Shown: one piece after another, positions 34,500-46,804 of the stretch
Layout of the letters: each line of letters begins with the position of its first letter
Position numbering within the stretch: the stretch's first letter is position 1
From: Beaufortia kweichowensis
Taxonomy: Eukaryota > Chordata > Actinopteri > Cypriniformes > Gastromyzontidae
DNA length: 64,000 nt
Assembly: GCA_019155185.1 (NCBI GenBank)
Contig: CM032817.1
Coordinates: 11,444,534-11,508,533 of the forward strand
Direction of reading: 5' to 3'
Program-made: the position numbers and the translations under genes
The notes under the pieces: generated by a model
What the model was told of the DNA's origin: nothing
Seen by the model: only the letters and a program-made list of their open reading frames with translations
The model's database searches: none

Positions 34500-35391
34500 T
34501 GTTGGGCCACAGTGAACTAAAACCCAAGTTAGAAACCCAAGTTACTGTGTGTTCGTGTTCCTCTAAAACATTTACAATCGTTAACTACCATCAGGGCTAA
34601 GCTAGCATCAGAAACCATGACTGTTTTTATTAACTGTTCTTAACATTTACCAGTGTTCTGCACTAAAACTGTACTTTATATTAAAACTGCATGTTGTTGA
34701 TCTGTTGATGCATACTCAAAACTCAAATGAACTCATGAACTCAAAAGTTGTCAACAGTTTGTGCGGGAATGTGTGCATGTGTTGTCTTTTCACTTTATTT
34801 TCATCCAGTTTAATGCTTGTCTGCATATTGTTGAATAATGTATGTTCCTCTAAACAATTTACAATTGTTAACAAGCAAAAAGTTTGGCAAGTTTAAGAGG
34901 CTGAGTACATTGCAGTGTTACATGTTGGAAATGTTGGTTAATTTCTTTGAGATTTAATTTATTAATTCAGTCCAAGTAGTGTAATTTAAATTATAAGACA
35001 TTACTTAAATATAACATTTATTTCTACTTAAAATCATTTGTTTAACTTAATAGTTATTTTATAAAACGTAGGCTATGCTCAAAAACATTAATAATGTGAA
35101 CTAATGAATTTCAGTAAAGACTACTAATGTAAACTTGATTTGTCTACTGCACCGCTTAAGATTCTATGTTCATACAACCTGTTTAGTTTCATCCTGTGTG
35201 TAAAAACTAAAATGGTTTAGTGCAACGGGTTTCCACGCAATTTTCTAGTAATGTCAACTAATCCGGGTTAAGAACTCGTCACTGAATTTATTTAGATTAA
35301 TTTATTCTTTTGAAAATCGTAAAGAAATGTGCATTTCATTACCGTCTGGCATGTCTCTCAGTTTGTCGTTCACCTCTTCCCTCGGTACGTT
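34500..35391. other. Unassigned AT-rich sequence
   Basis: No recognisable gene, repeat or RNA. Only short frames with no supporting motif are present. Confidence 0.4.
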
Positions 35392-35520
35392 AACCATACT
35401 CCCCCCGGAACCCACAGACTCGTGGTTTCCCCCACGCTGACCGGCGGCTCATTGGAATAACGCCGCCGGCTAGCGGGTCGGCATCGTTAACGGTCGGAAC
35501 TACGACGGTGTCTGGTCGTG
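35392..35520 (-). pseudogene. Diverged 18S rRNA fragment
   Basis: On the minus strand this matches the central part of eukaryotic 18S rRNA: ACCGTCGTAGTTCCGACC, then ACGATGCCGACC, GGCGGCGTTATTCC, and GGGTTCCGGGGGGAGTATGG. Several substitutions occur between these blocks, at positions almost invariant among vertebrates. Similarity ends sharply on both sides. At about 129 bp it cannot be functional. It is an inserted rDNA fragment. Confidence 0.82.
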
Positions 35521-36604
35521 TTTCATTTGTTTCTGTCTGTTTCTATCTGTTTCGTGGTTTCTTGAAAGTCTGCATTATGATAAAAACCGAGCATGCTATT
35601 ATTTACATGTATACAGTGCTAAATGATATGGACTCTTTTAGGACGTAATTTTTTTTTGAAGAGATAAACGCACAGTGCAGAACACTGCACTTTTAACACT
35701 GAACAGTGATCTACTGCCTTACAGAACAAGACCGTTTAAAAATATGCTGCCAATCTCGCTTCGCTTGTCTAATGTTTCGCTATATGGTAGTTTTGACATT
35801 TCACATGAAACACATGGGCTTAGGGGTTTGTTGCATATGTTATTTTTCATAAGGTAGAGCATTTTTTTCTTTGTATTATTTTTCTTTTATAATTATATTC
35901 TATATTATTTAGTGTGATTATTTATTTATTTTTGTATCAATATGTAACTAGATTGTAAGCAATGTTGTTTTGAAAGGCCTGTTACTCGTGATGCAGTGAG
36001 AATAAATGCACATCATTACAATCAGTCTAATTATGTTATATTTTGGGGTTACCGCATGTTCGGGAAACGTACTATAAAACTGTTTGGTAACTGCGCCTTT
36101 AACAATGTGGACAGTTTCCTTAAACCAATGTGCTACGGAGCGGTTGTGGTAACTGTCTACATTATTGCAAAGACAATCTTTTATGCAGGTGTGGGATATG
36201 AGTTTTACTGTGTGACTTTTCTTATTAATCGAATTATTAACATGTGTATGTTAATATTATTAACTGTGATTTATCATTTAGAAGTTAATTTCCTTTTAAT
36301 ACATTATTAATGAGTGATTAAAACAATGCCATTATAAATGTGCTTGCTAAGTGGAAAAGTACTGAGAGGCAGAATGGGAAAGTGTGAGAAGTGTACAGAC
36401 ACAGAGCCTCAAGGTCAAACAAAACTTCTGTTTTATCTCTATGTGATAAAGAATGTGTGAGAAGGGGGAACAACGGCCAGTGAAGAATTACTGTAACAGT
36501 GGAAAGGTGTTTGTGCAAGACATGTTATTTTTCAGGAGATGGAGTCAGAAGAGACGAGAGTCATGAGCTGATTGGATGAAACCCAAGAGCCATACCCAAT
36601 AACA
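35521..36604. other. Unassigned AT-rich sequence
   Basis: It holds open frames at 35675-35857 and 35996-36310 without any motif I recognise. The second (104 codons) is hydrophobic, but it has no splice or promoter context. I do not call either a gene. Confidence 0.35.
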
Positions 36605-36860
36605 GCCCAGTCAGCAAAGTTCCTTTGGCCCGGATCTGGCCCAAATCTACAGATAATGTGTGGCCCAGATTAGTATTTGTTCGCCGGCCCAAAATTGGCC
36701 CACATGTTTTAGCCAGAAGCAAACCAAACCAGTGCCATAACTCTGCCTATCATGAGCCAAGTAATAAATTTTTATGTGGCCCAGATATGGGCCTTGTGTT
36801 TCATTTTAGTAAGGCTGAGTTCTGTTGAGACCTCACTGCCCTTATGTGGCCCACATGTGG
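36605..36860. repeat. GGCCCA-rich degenerate repeat
   Basis: Six or more TGGCCCA/TGGCCCG units occur with ATCTGGCCCAAATCT-type spacing; a related block is at 28282. It lies 350 bp downstream (in gene direction) of the DUF4806-like exon on the minus strand. Confidence 0.6.
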
Positions 36861-37203
36861 TTGACGGTATATGTAAAGTATTAACTAGAGAGTAAATCAC
36901 ACACTCAACTACAAAAATGTAAATAAAATAAGTTTTAAGAATATACAACAGATATACATTTAATACTAAAAAAAGAAAATAAATGGACAAATTTGAGTTG
37001 GAATCCATTTTTAAGAACATACAACAAATTTATTTTATTTTTAACATTTAACACTCAAATAAATAAATACATTTTAATTGGAATGAATTTTTAAGAATAT
37101 ATAACAGATATGCATTTAATATTCAAATAAATAAATACATACATGGACAAATTTGAGTTATTAGGTTATTAGGAAAAAATAACATTAAACTTTAGAAGTT
37201 TCT

Positions 37204-37361
37204 TTAGAAGCTGTCTAACTGGGCGTCAGCAATGCACTGTTTTTTCATTCTCTCCTTCCTCCCACCATCTCGGTCTCCAGACAGATGCAGCCACTTTATA
37301 AAGTTACTTTCAATATCTTTATCTGAAGCCCTCCCAGTGAGGGGATTCTGCCTGACAGCAC
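37204..37361 (-). pseudogene. DUF4806-like terminal exon
   Basis: A consensus acceptor (CACTGCAG) opens a 52-codon frame ending in a stop: VRQNPLTGRASDKDIESNFI, KWLHLSGDRDGGRKERM. This resembles the C-terminus of DUF4806 proteins, which are common in fish and often repeat-associated ('SDxDIExxIKxWLxxAxDRxGGR'). Function is unknown. Upstream exons are not found; the Tc1 element occupies the adjacent 1.5 kb. Family call by eye. Confidence 0.5.
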
Positions 37362-37677
37362 CTGCAGTGAAGAGAAACGTAAATAATGTTATCAGCAGTA
37401 CAACTTGAAAGGTAGAGCTGCAGAATTACACTAAAAATCAAAATGCTCAACAGTGTGGGATAACCCAAAAAATCTGGATTATATAATCAAATTGCATTTT
37501 CAAATACATTCTCAGACTAGTTATTTTTTTACTGATTGCATATTATTTACACAATGGCAACAAATTATTCATGATTCTCCATATTTCCTTTTCATCTTTA
37601 AATTTTTCTTTCCTGTTGCTAATATAAAGTCTTACGGTTTTTTTTGAACATTCACACAAACACCATTTACTATGCTA

Positions 37678-39234
37678 CAGGGAGTGCAGAATTATTAGGC
37701 AAATGAGTATTTTGACCACATCATCCTCGTTATGCATGTTGTCTTACTCCAAGCTGTATAGGCTGGAAAGCCTACTACCAATTAAGCATATTAGGTGATG
37801 TGCATCTCTGTAATGAGAAGGGGTGTGGTCTAATGACATCAACACCCTATATCAGGTGTGCATAATTATAAGGTAACTTAACAAAAAACAAATTTATACC
37901 CATTTCAATTATTTATTTTTACCAGTGAAACCAATATAACATCTCAACATTCACAAATATACATTTCTGACATTCAAAAACCAAACAAAAACAAATCAGT
38001 GACCAATATAGCCACCTTTCTTTTGTAAGGACACTCAAAAGCCTGCCATCCATGGATTCTGTCAGTGTTTTGATCTGTTCACCATCAACATTGCGTGCAG
38101 CAGCAACCACAGCCTCCCAGACTCTGTTCAGAGAGGTGTACTGTTTTCCCTCCTTGTAAATCGCACATTTGATGATGGACCACAGGTTCTCAATGGGGTT
38201 CAGATCAGGTGAACAAGGAGGCCATATCACTAGATTTTCTTCTTTTATACCCTTTCTTGCCAGCCACGCTGTGGAGTACTTGGACGCTGCAGTGATGGAG
38301 CATTGTCCTGCATGAAAATCATGTTTTTCTTGAAGGATACAGACTTCTTCCTGTACCACTGCTTGAAGAAGGTGTCTTCCAGAAACTGGCAGTAGGACTG
38401 GGAGTTGAGCTTGACTCCATCCTCAACCCGAAAAGGCCCCACAAGCTCATCTTTGATGATACCAGCCCAAACCAGTACTCCACCTCCACCTTGCTGGCGC
38501 CTGAGTCGGACTGGAGCTCTCTGCCCTTTACCAATCCAGCCACGGGCCCATCCATCTGGCCCATCAAGACTCACTCTCATTTCATCAGTCCATAAAACCT
38601 TAGAAAAATCAGTCTTGAGATATTTCTTGGCCCAGTCTTGACGTTTCAGCTTGTGTGTCTTGTTCAGTGGTGGTCGACTTTCTGCCTTTCTTACCTTGGC
38701 CATGTCTCTGAGTATTGCACACCTTGTGCTTTTGGGCACTCCAGTGATGTTGCAGCTCTGAAATATGGCCAAACTGGTGGCAAGTGGCATCTTGGCAGCT
38801 GCACGCTTGACTTTTCTCAGTTCACGGGCAGTTATTTTATGCCTTTGGTTTTTCCACACGCTTCTTGCGACCCTGTTGACTATTTTGAATGAAACGCTTG
38901 ATTGTTCGATGATCACGCTTCAGAAGCTTGGCTATTTTAAGACTGCTGCATCCCTCTGCAATATATCTCACTATTTTTGACTTTTCTGAGCCTGTCAAGT
39001 CCTTCTTTTGACCCATTTTGCCAAAGGAAAGGAAGTTGCCTAATAATTATGCACACCTGATATAGGGTGTTGATGTCATTAGACCACACCCCTTCTCATT
39101 ACAGAGATGCACATCACCTAATATGCTTAATTGGTAGTAGGCTTTCCAGCCTATACAGCTTGGAGTAAGACAACATGCATAACGAGGATGATGTGGTCAA
39201 AATACTCATTTGCCTAATAATTCTGCACTCCCTG
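37678..39234. mobile_element. Tc1/mariner transposon with long inverted repeats
   Basis: The ends CAGGGAGTGCAGAATTATTA and its complement are parts of terminal inverted repeats of about 190 bp (37678-37870 and 39045-39234). TA dinucleotides flank both sides (37676-37677, 39235-39236), the Tc1 target duplication. At about 1.56 kb and with one transposase gene, the element is full length. The repeats are almost identical, suggesting a fairly recent insertion. Confidence 0.93.
37919..39016 (-). pseudogene. Tc1-like transposase with frameshifts
   Basis: The start, MGQKKDLTGSEKSKIVRYIA at 39016, leads into a helix-turn-helix (GCSSLKIAKLLKRDHRTIKR). A frameshift near 38860 precedes KITARELRKVKRAAAKM. 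The catalytic domain shows VLWTDEMRV (first Asp), FMQDNAPS (second Asp) and, after a 1-nt loss near 38300, WPPCSPDLNPIENLW (Glu). It ends NVEMLYWFHW. The DDE residues are intact, but two frameshifts prevent translation of one protein of about 345 residues. Confidence 0.9.
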
Positions 39235-39236
39235 TA

Positions 39237-40098
39237 TACTTACCTCCTGGGCTTATAGCATTTGACTTGAAATACAAAAATTACTGATGAACATTTACAT
39301 TTTTACTTGAATAACCAAGATTTTACCAATTGTTTTTTTTTTTGGCCAGCCTATCGCGTGTTTGTCCTAATATATTATCCCTGAGATTTTAAGGTAACAA
39401 GTTGATAATTAAATAAAATATTTGTTGTTTGGTTTTCTGAGGTTAATGGTCACATGACATACAGGTAAACAAAATATTTCATTTTTTTAGTACGTGTTTT
39501 ATGTTGATGATAAGGTCAAAAGAATGGTATAGTTATGTAACTATACTATGGTATAGTTAGGTCAAAAGAAATAAAAAAGTAAAATATCTGTAAAGTAATT
39601 AGGGTTGGGCACTGTTCACATTTTAACTGGTACCGGTATCTATCGGTACCTGAAATATGGTACCTTTTTTGTGTAATAAAACTTATTTTTTTAGTAAAAA
39701 ATACATCCAAAACTCTCAATTTCAGTACTTAATTTTTCAATATAAAACTTAATTTTTCTACTTTTTTCCTCCCAAGAAATTAAACCCTTTTATTTTTTGC
39801 CAAACAAACAGAGATTTACTGTTAAAATTAATACATGGAAGAAAAATTGTGTGACTATTCCTTTAAAAAAGTATTTTTTTCTACAATTAAGTTAATCTGG
39901 TTGTAATATTTATTTTTATCATTTAATTGTTTTATTTAAATTTGACAGAAAATGGAATATATAAAGACGCACATTATACTGTACAAAAGTAATACAAGAG
40001 TAATATTTCTCTTACATGTTAAACCGTACTTTTATTTTGACAGGTTGCCATGAAGTTTTTGTGTGTACAGACACACAACAAATAACGCATGCAGGGCA
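39237..40098. other. Unassigned AT-rich sequence
   Basis: Mostly A/T. An AGGGTTGGGCACTG box with GGTACCGGTATC near 39602-39650 looks like the edge of a DNA-transposon relic of a kind common in fish, but no partner end was found. Confidence 0.35.
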
Positions 40099-40236
40099 GA
40101 ATTAGGCAAATATCCACTTATCATAAAAATACAAAAAAGAGCAATTACATTCTGGAAACATCTGAAACTCAGTGACCCCCGCTCATATCATTATAAAGCC
40201 CTGAAATACCAAGAGATGAGCAAAGAAACCATCTGA
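40099..40236 (+). pseudogene. LINE ORF2 C-terminal fragment (Tx1/L1-like)
   Basis: The 45-codon frame, ELGKYPLIIKIQKRAITFWK then HLKLSDPRSYHYKALKYQEM, is the C-terminal end of a fish LINE ORF2 of the L1/Tx1 type, distinct from LINE-A and LINE-B. It stops just before the CT/GA microsatellite. No RT core is present. Confidence 0.6.
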
Positions 40237-40269
40237 TCCAGAACTTCACTAACATCTACTGACAATCAT

Positions 40270-40673
<404 letters not shown>

Positions 40674-41056
40674 CACAAATCATTATAAATTATAAATTAT
40701 TAAAATATCTTATTTTACTGCAACTATCTGTTTCTGCTTCTTTATCATATTTATAGTGTGTGATTTATAAATGACCTTATATCCTACATCACATATTTTG
40801 ATTTTGGACGTCTGGTCACTTTATATCTTAAATCAGAATATTATATAACTGTTAAGCCTACTATGAATATTAAAATACGCTGAACCATGTGTCCTGTATC
40901 ATAGCTACATAAATGACCTTTGCAGCAAAAAAAAACCCGCGTCAAAATCAGTTATTCAGTGAGACATGAATAATTAAATGCGCTGACAGATCATTGCACC
41001 TGGCAAACAAGTTACACTGAGTGGAGCTGGCGACCGATCCAAGATGACGACCATTC
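40674..41056. repeat. Right arm of the 12-kb-spaced inverted repeat
   Basis: Reverse complement of 29063-29450 with very few differences. It ends at CGACCATTCAAAC, where similarity stops. Confidence 0.85.
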
Positions 41057-41321
41057 AAACCAGGGTGATAAAAATACTTCTGTCATTTATTTCATTTAAT
41101 TCCCATATGTAGTTTGACTGTGTGCGTCTTGACAATAACTAAAAAGAATACATTTCTGTTCATGAGCACACTGCACTACTGTAAATTATTCTATAACTAA
41201 CAAAATAACTCTTTAAAACAATAAATTGTCACAATGTTTGTGTTTTCCTACCGAGCACGATGTCGATCTTGCAAAGCCTCGTGCGATATGGAGTGTGTCG
41301 GGAAAGAGAGCAAACGAGAGA

Positions 41322-41346
41322 CGTAAAAACTCCGTCTCCCAAGATG
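41322..41346. promoter_or_regulatory. ZNF143-like motif
   Basis: ACTCCGTCTCCCAAGATGCA resembles the ZNF143/SBS promoter consensus (ACTACA..TCCCA..ATGC). It lies in CpG-bearing sequence, but no gene start is identified. Confidence 0.3.
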
Positions 41347-41417
41347 CATCGCTTTAAGAAAGAGGGCGGACACACCGCTCGATGGATTTCATACAGCGCA
41401 TATGTTGCAAGTTCTTG

Positions 41418-42102
41418 GGCTGCGTCCGAAATCGCGTACTACCATACTATATAGTAGGCGAAAATCAGTACGCGAGGCGAGTAGTATGTCCGAATTCATA
41501 GTATTCAAAAACAGTAGGCTTAAAAGTACCCGGATGGTCTACTACTCCGGCTAGATTTTGAAGTGTTCATTCGATGGACACTTTTCTATCCCATGAGCCC
41601 CGGAGCTGAGTCAGCCAGCAGAGAAGAAGACGGAGGCTGCATTATTTTAGAAAATGGCGGAAAGCTGCTATTTTAAGTTCTAGTACCTCAGGAAAACGTT
41701 GTGCTTGTGCTTTGTTGCGCTTTGTTTAACATCGCCCAAATAACTCGCTTATTAAACTTTTAAACAACGTAAATCGATGGGATATGTTTGTAAATTGGCT
41801 GTAAAATATGTTTAATTTTGAAGCGATTTAGCGTGCCTGTGGAAAACGCCGGTGGAAACGGCAAGATTGTTGGAAAACATGGCAGGTATCAGCGCAGTGT
41901 GGCGGGCTCTTTAAATGTTCGGGCTGCTGTGAGGAATGTATGTCACGTGATGCATAAAATGGTGGACGTAGTACATCCGAATTTCATTCATACTTCCCGC
42001 ATTCATACTATATAGAACGTACTGGTTTGACGGTTTATAAGTAGGCTCTACTTCAAATTCAGTACGTACTGTCACAGTACGCGATTTCGGACGCAGCCCT
42101 GG
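41418..42102. mobile_element. Non-autonomous DNA transposon with an empty site elsewhere in the window
   Basis: The terminal inverted repeats GCTGCGTCCGAAATCGCGTA and TACGCGATTTCGGACGCAGC flank 0.68 kb without coding capacity. The flanks read GTTCT-TGG on the left and TGG-TGTTGTG on the right. The duplicated segment at 48548 reads GTTCTTGGTGTTGTG without the insert, which fixes a 3-bp TGG target duplication. The superfamily (PIF/Harbinger-like by target length) is uncertain. Confidence 0.8.
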
Positions 42103-42445
42103 TGTTGTGAAACTCGCATCTAAAAAAACGAGCCAAAACAATATTGATCACATCTATTGCTTATTTACTGACGTAAGAAATGTACTCGATCCAATAAATC
42201 TTTACTTTAATCAGTTGTTATTAATTTAACCTCCGACTCCAACAATCCATTTGTTATGACGCCACGAAAGGCCGCTACGCATAAGATGGCGGCCGCCATA
42301 GTAGTTTTTTTTTAATTATTAAATGGATATGTCATACGCTAAAGATGAGTACAATTCATTAATATTCCAATTACACGATCAATAAAAAATAAAACATCAA
42401 AGCTGCAATCCTGTGCCCATCATATGATCAAAATGAGACGCTATT
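42103..42445. repeat. Duplicated promoter-like segment, left copy
   Basis: Direct copy of 48548 onward: GTGTTGTGAAACTCGCATC, then AAAACGAGCCAAAAC, the CTCCGACTCC block and AAGATGGCGGCCGCCAT. Similarity weakens after 42303 but CACGATCAATAAAAA returns near 42375. The CRE seen in the right copy is degraded here. Confidence 0.75.
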
Positions 42446-42570
42446 TTCAAGTCACATATACAATATGTGTGTGTTGCATTAATCTGTCAGGATCCACGGA
42501 CATTTAAAAACCACATGTTTACATTGGAGAGACTTATTCTCATGCAGTGTACCGCTCATTGACCGTGATA

Positions 42571-45312
42571 ATAATTTCAGTTGTGATTCACATACTTCAA
42601 TGAACTTCATGTCATATTAAAGAACAGCTTTTAAGCTTTATAATGATGTCTGATATGTGTTTAATGAATTGAGATCATATCTAAAATACTATAAATAGCT
42701 CATGTGTACACTATTGCAGCCTAGTTCATGTTGTGTAGATTGAGCCATATTATTTCAGTTGTGATTCACATACTTCAATGAACTTCACGTCATATTAAAG
42801 AACAGCTTTTAAGCTTTATAATGATGTCTGATATGTGTTTAATGAATTAATACCATATCTAAAATACTATAAATAGCTCATGTGTACACTATTGCAGCCT
42901 AGTTCATGTTGTGTAGATTGAGCCATATTATTTCAGTTGTGATTCAGATACTTCAATGAACTTCATGTCATATTAAAGAACAGCTTTTAAGCTTTATAAT
43001 GATGTCTGATATGTGTTTAATGAATTGATATCATATCTAAAATACTATAAATAGCTCATGTGTACACTATTATGGCCTAGTTCATGTAGTGTAGATTGAG
43101 CCATATTATTTCAGTTGTGATTCAGATACTTCAATGAACTTCATGTCATATTAAAGAACAGCTTTTAAGCTTTATAATGATGTCTGATATGTGTTTAATG
43201 AATTGATATCATATCTAAAATACTATAAATAGCTCATGTGTACACTATTGCGCCTAGTTCATGTAGTGTAGATTGAGCCATATTATTTCAGTTGTGATTC
43301 AGATACTTCAATGAACTTCATGTCATATTAAAGAACAGCTTTTAAGCTTTATAATGATGTCTGATATGTGTTTAATGAATTGATATCATATCTAAAATAC
43401 TATAAATAGCTCATGTGTACACTATTGCAGCCTAGTTCATGTAGTGTAGATTGAGCCATATTATTTCAGTTGTGATTCAGATACTTCCAATGAACTTCAT
43501 GTCATATTAAAGAACAGCTTTAAGCTTTATAATGATGTCTGATATGTGTTTAATGAATTGATATCATATCTAAAATACTATAAATAGCTCATGTGTACAC
43601 TATTAAGGCCTAGTTCATGTAGTGTAGATTGAGCCATATTATTTCAGTTGTGATTCAGATACTTCAATGAACTTCATGTCATATTAAAGAACAGCTTTTA
43701 AGCTTTATAATGATGTCTGATATGTGTTTAATGAATTGATATCATATCTAAAATACTATAAATAGCTCATGTGTACACTATTGCAGCCTAGTTCATGTTG
43801 TGTAGATTGAGCCATATTATTTCAGTTGTGATTCAGATACTTCAATGAACTTCATGTCATATTAAAGAACAGCTTTTAAGCTTTATAATGATGTCTGATA
43901 TGTGTTTAATGAATTGATATCATATCTAAAATACTATAAATAGCTCATGTGTACACTATTGCAGCCTAGTTCATGTAGTGTAGATTGAGCCATATTATTT
44001 CAGTTGTGATTCAGATACTTCAATGAACTTCATGTCATATTAAAGAACAGCTTTTAAGCTTTATAATGATGTCTGATATGTGTTTAATGAATTGATATCA
44101 TATCTAAAATACTATAAATAGCTCATGTGTACACTATTGCGGCCTAGTTCATGTAGTGTAGATTGAGCCATATTATTTCAGTTGTGATTCAGATACTTCA
44201 ATGAACTTCATGTCATATTAAAGAACAGCTTTTAAGCTTTATAATGATGTCTGATATGTGTTTAATGAATTGATATCATATCTAAAATACTATAAATAGC
44301 TCATGTGTACACTATTATGCCTAGTTCATGTAGTGTAGATTGAGCCATATTATTTCAGTTGTGATTCAGATACTTCAATGAACTTCATGTCATATTAAAG
44401 AACAGCTTTTAAGCTTTATAATGATGTCTGATATGTGTTTAATGAATTGATATCATATCTAAAATACTATAAATAGCTCATGTGTACACTATTGCAGCCT
44501 AGTTCATGTAGTGTAGATTGAGCCATATTATTTCAGTTGTGATTCAGATACTTCAATGAACTTCATGTCATATTAAAGAACAGCTTTTAAGCTTTATAAT
44601 GATGTCTGATATGTGTTTAATGAATTGATATCATATCTAAAATACTATAAATAGCTCATGTGTACACTATTATGCCTAGTTCATGTAGTGTAGATTGAGC
44701 CATATTATTTCAGTTGTGATTCAGATACTTCAATGAACTTCATGTCATATTAAAGAACAGCTTTTAAGCTTTATAATGATGTCTGATATGTGTTTAATGA
44801 ATTGATATCATATCTAAAATACTATAAATAGCTCATGTGTACACTATTGCAGCCTAGTTCATGTAGTGTAGATTGAACCATATTATTTCAGTTGTGATTC
44901 ACATACTTCAATGAACTTCATGTCATATTAAAGAACAGCTTTTAAGCTTTATAATGATGTCTGATATGTGTTTAATGAATTGATATCATATCTAAAATAC
45001 TATAAATAGCTCATGTGTACACTATTGCAGCCTAGTTCATGTAGTGTAGATTGAGCCATATTATTTCAGTTGTGATTCACATACTTCAAATGAACTTCAT
45101 GTCATATTAAAGAACAGCTTTTAAGCTTTATAATGATGTCTGATATGTGTTTAATGAATTGAGATCATATCTAAAATACTATAAATAGCTCATGTGTACA
45201 CTATTGCGGCCTAGTTCATGTTGTGTAGATTGAGCCATATCGTTTCATTTGTGATTCACATACTTCAATGAACTTCATGTCATATTAAAGAACAGCTTTT
45301 ATGCTTTATAAT
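42571..45312. repeat. 178-bp satellite array, about 16 units
   Basis: Unit starts (ATTTCAGTTGTGATTCA) fall at 42574, 42752, 42930, 43108, 43285, 43463, 43641, 43819, 43997, 44175, 44352, 44530, 44707, 44885, 45063 and 45241, giving periods of 177-178 bp. Units differ by only a few bases. Variation concentrates at the short ACTATTGCAGCCTAG position and at TGAATTGA versus TGAATTGAG. The period is nucleosome-like. The array is cut by an LTR element at 45313 and resumes at 47908. Confidence 0.96.
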
Positions 45313-45586
45313 TGTCACAGCCCCATGTGTTCTCCCGGACTCCATTTCCCATGATCCCCTGCACTCCTCTCACCTGTTCCCACTCACTCGCCTGCTGTGA
45401 TCACCTACACCTGCTCACCATCATCAAGGACTTGTATATATTCCCTGCATTTCTCCCTTGTCTTTGTCGTGTGTTAAAGTTATGTTTAGTGGTGTATCGT
45501 CTGATGTTTATCAAGTTCCAAGTAAAGATTCTTCTGTGTATTCCTGTCTCCGCTTCCTTGTCTTCAAGGTACACCGGCTTGTAACA
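45313..45586 (+). repeat. 5' LTR of the non-autonomous element
   Basis: TG...CA bounded direct repeat, nearly identical to 47628-47907. It contains TATATA near 45434 as a possible core promoter. Confidence 0.9.
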
Positions 45587-46423
45587 GAACACACGCACTC
45601 CAAGATAGAAGAACCAAAGTCAACCTGACCAGGGCTGCATTGAGACCAAGATATCTGAACCGGGCCAGGGAGAACCACTTGCAAGTGTGCCCTGTGCTAG
45701 ACTAGAGGTGTGACAGATGGACGACTGACTAAAACTCCCTTTGAGAGCTAGAAGCATACAAAGTCTGGGACGACATTGCTAGTGGGTTGGCCAGAGGCCG
45801 CTGTAGGCAAGGAAACAAGAGCAGAACAACCAGGGGTAAACGGACCCAAGACTGAAGGGACACATCACCAAGAGTTCTACTACCTCCCTGTGTAGAAACC
45901 AACTGACACGAGCTTCCTGTCACTGGTGGTCTAGAACTGCCCTGAGAACTTGCAACACTAGTTTGCTGTATGAAAACAGCCTGAGGTGAGATGGGTTTGA
46001 AAGACTCAGATGAGAATGTACTAGAACTCAATTGAGAATGGGACGAATAAACACTACACACACTACCTTCTCCTTGAGAGGACATAAACTGAGCTGATGT
46101 ACTCCTCAGAGGCCCAATCAGTGAAGCTGGAGAGTGCTGACTAAATAAACTTGGATTACTTGTGGACTGACTAGAATCTAGCCGTGAGGAACTAAACTTG
46201 GAAGGAGATCCAGAAGAAAACTGGCTAAGGGTCCCTTGAGGCGGGACAGGACCACTGAAAACACTAAAGGACATCATTTAACTTTTGATGATTTGCATCC
46301 ACCCTGTTCCTAGTCATGATCAAGCTAATATGCAGCACTCTTCTGAGCTTTCTTTTTATAATGTCAAGCTGTGCCCTTGATTTTAATAGTGTTTGCACAG
46401 CTAGTGTCCTGAGACATGGATAA

Positions 46424-46804
46424 ATGGTAAAGAAGAAGATGGCTCACCCGATTGACCAGGCTAAAGCTTTCCTCTGCCTGGGCCAGGAAGATAGATCCCT
46501 CGAGGTTCACACCCTGCTCTTTGCAGTCATGGGAAGGATAGCAGGGTGTCCAGACAGCAACCTCCGGCTGCTGTTTCTGTGTGGCCTCAACAAGGAGGTA
46601 AAGGAGCAGCTGTCTGGAAGTGGGCCGAGAGGGGGCTTCGTGGAGGCTGCAGACTGGGTGCTGGAGAGCTGTGGGTGCCGTCCCCTCCGCATGTTGGCCA
46701 AGATGGCCGCCCCCCGAGGTTCCTGGCTCCGCCCCCGAGGTTCCTGGCTCCGCCCTCGAGGTTCCCGGCTCCGCCCCCGAGGTTCCCGGCTCCGAGCCTC
46801 CTGA
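46424..46804 (+). pseudogene. Gag-like fragment with repetitive C-terminal part
   Basis: The frame begins HPIDQAKAFLCLGQED, then LHxLFAVMG-like and LLFLCGLNKEVKEQLSGS, with the GLN-x(4)-L pattern found in retrotransposon Gag capsid proteins of fish. From about residue 92 it becomes a repeat of GSWLRPR units. A further tandem block of five 15-bp units (CCGAGCCTCCTGACC type, 46795-46870) reads PEPPD in another frame. No zinc knuckle is present. It may assist packaging in trans; this is inference. Confidence 0.45.

Noticed and set aside
35392..35520. Functional rRNA gene
   Set aside because: Only about 129 bp with many substitutions at otherwise invariant positions.
35996..36310. 104-codon hydrophobic ORF
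   Set aside because: No family signature, splice or promoter context; AT-rich sequence readily gives hydrophobic frames.
42571..45312. CRISPR-like array
   Set aside because: Units are head-to-tail 178-bp satellites without unique spacers, in a vertebrate genome.
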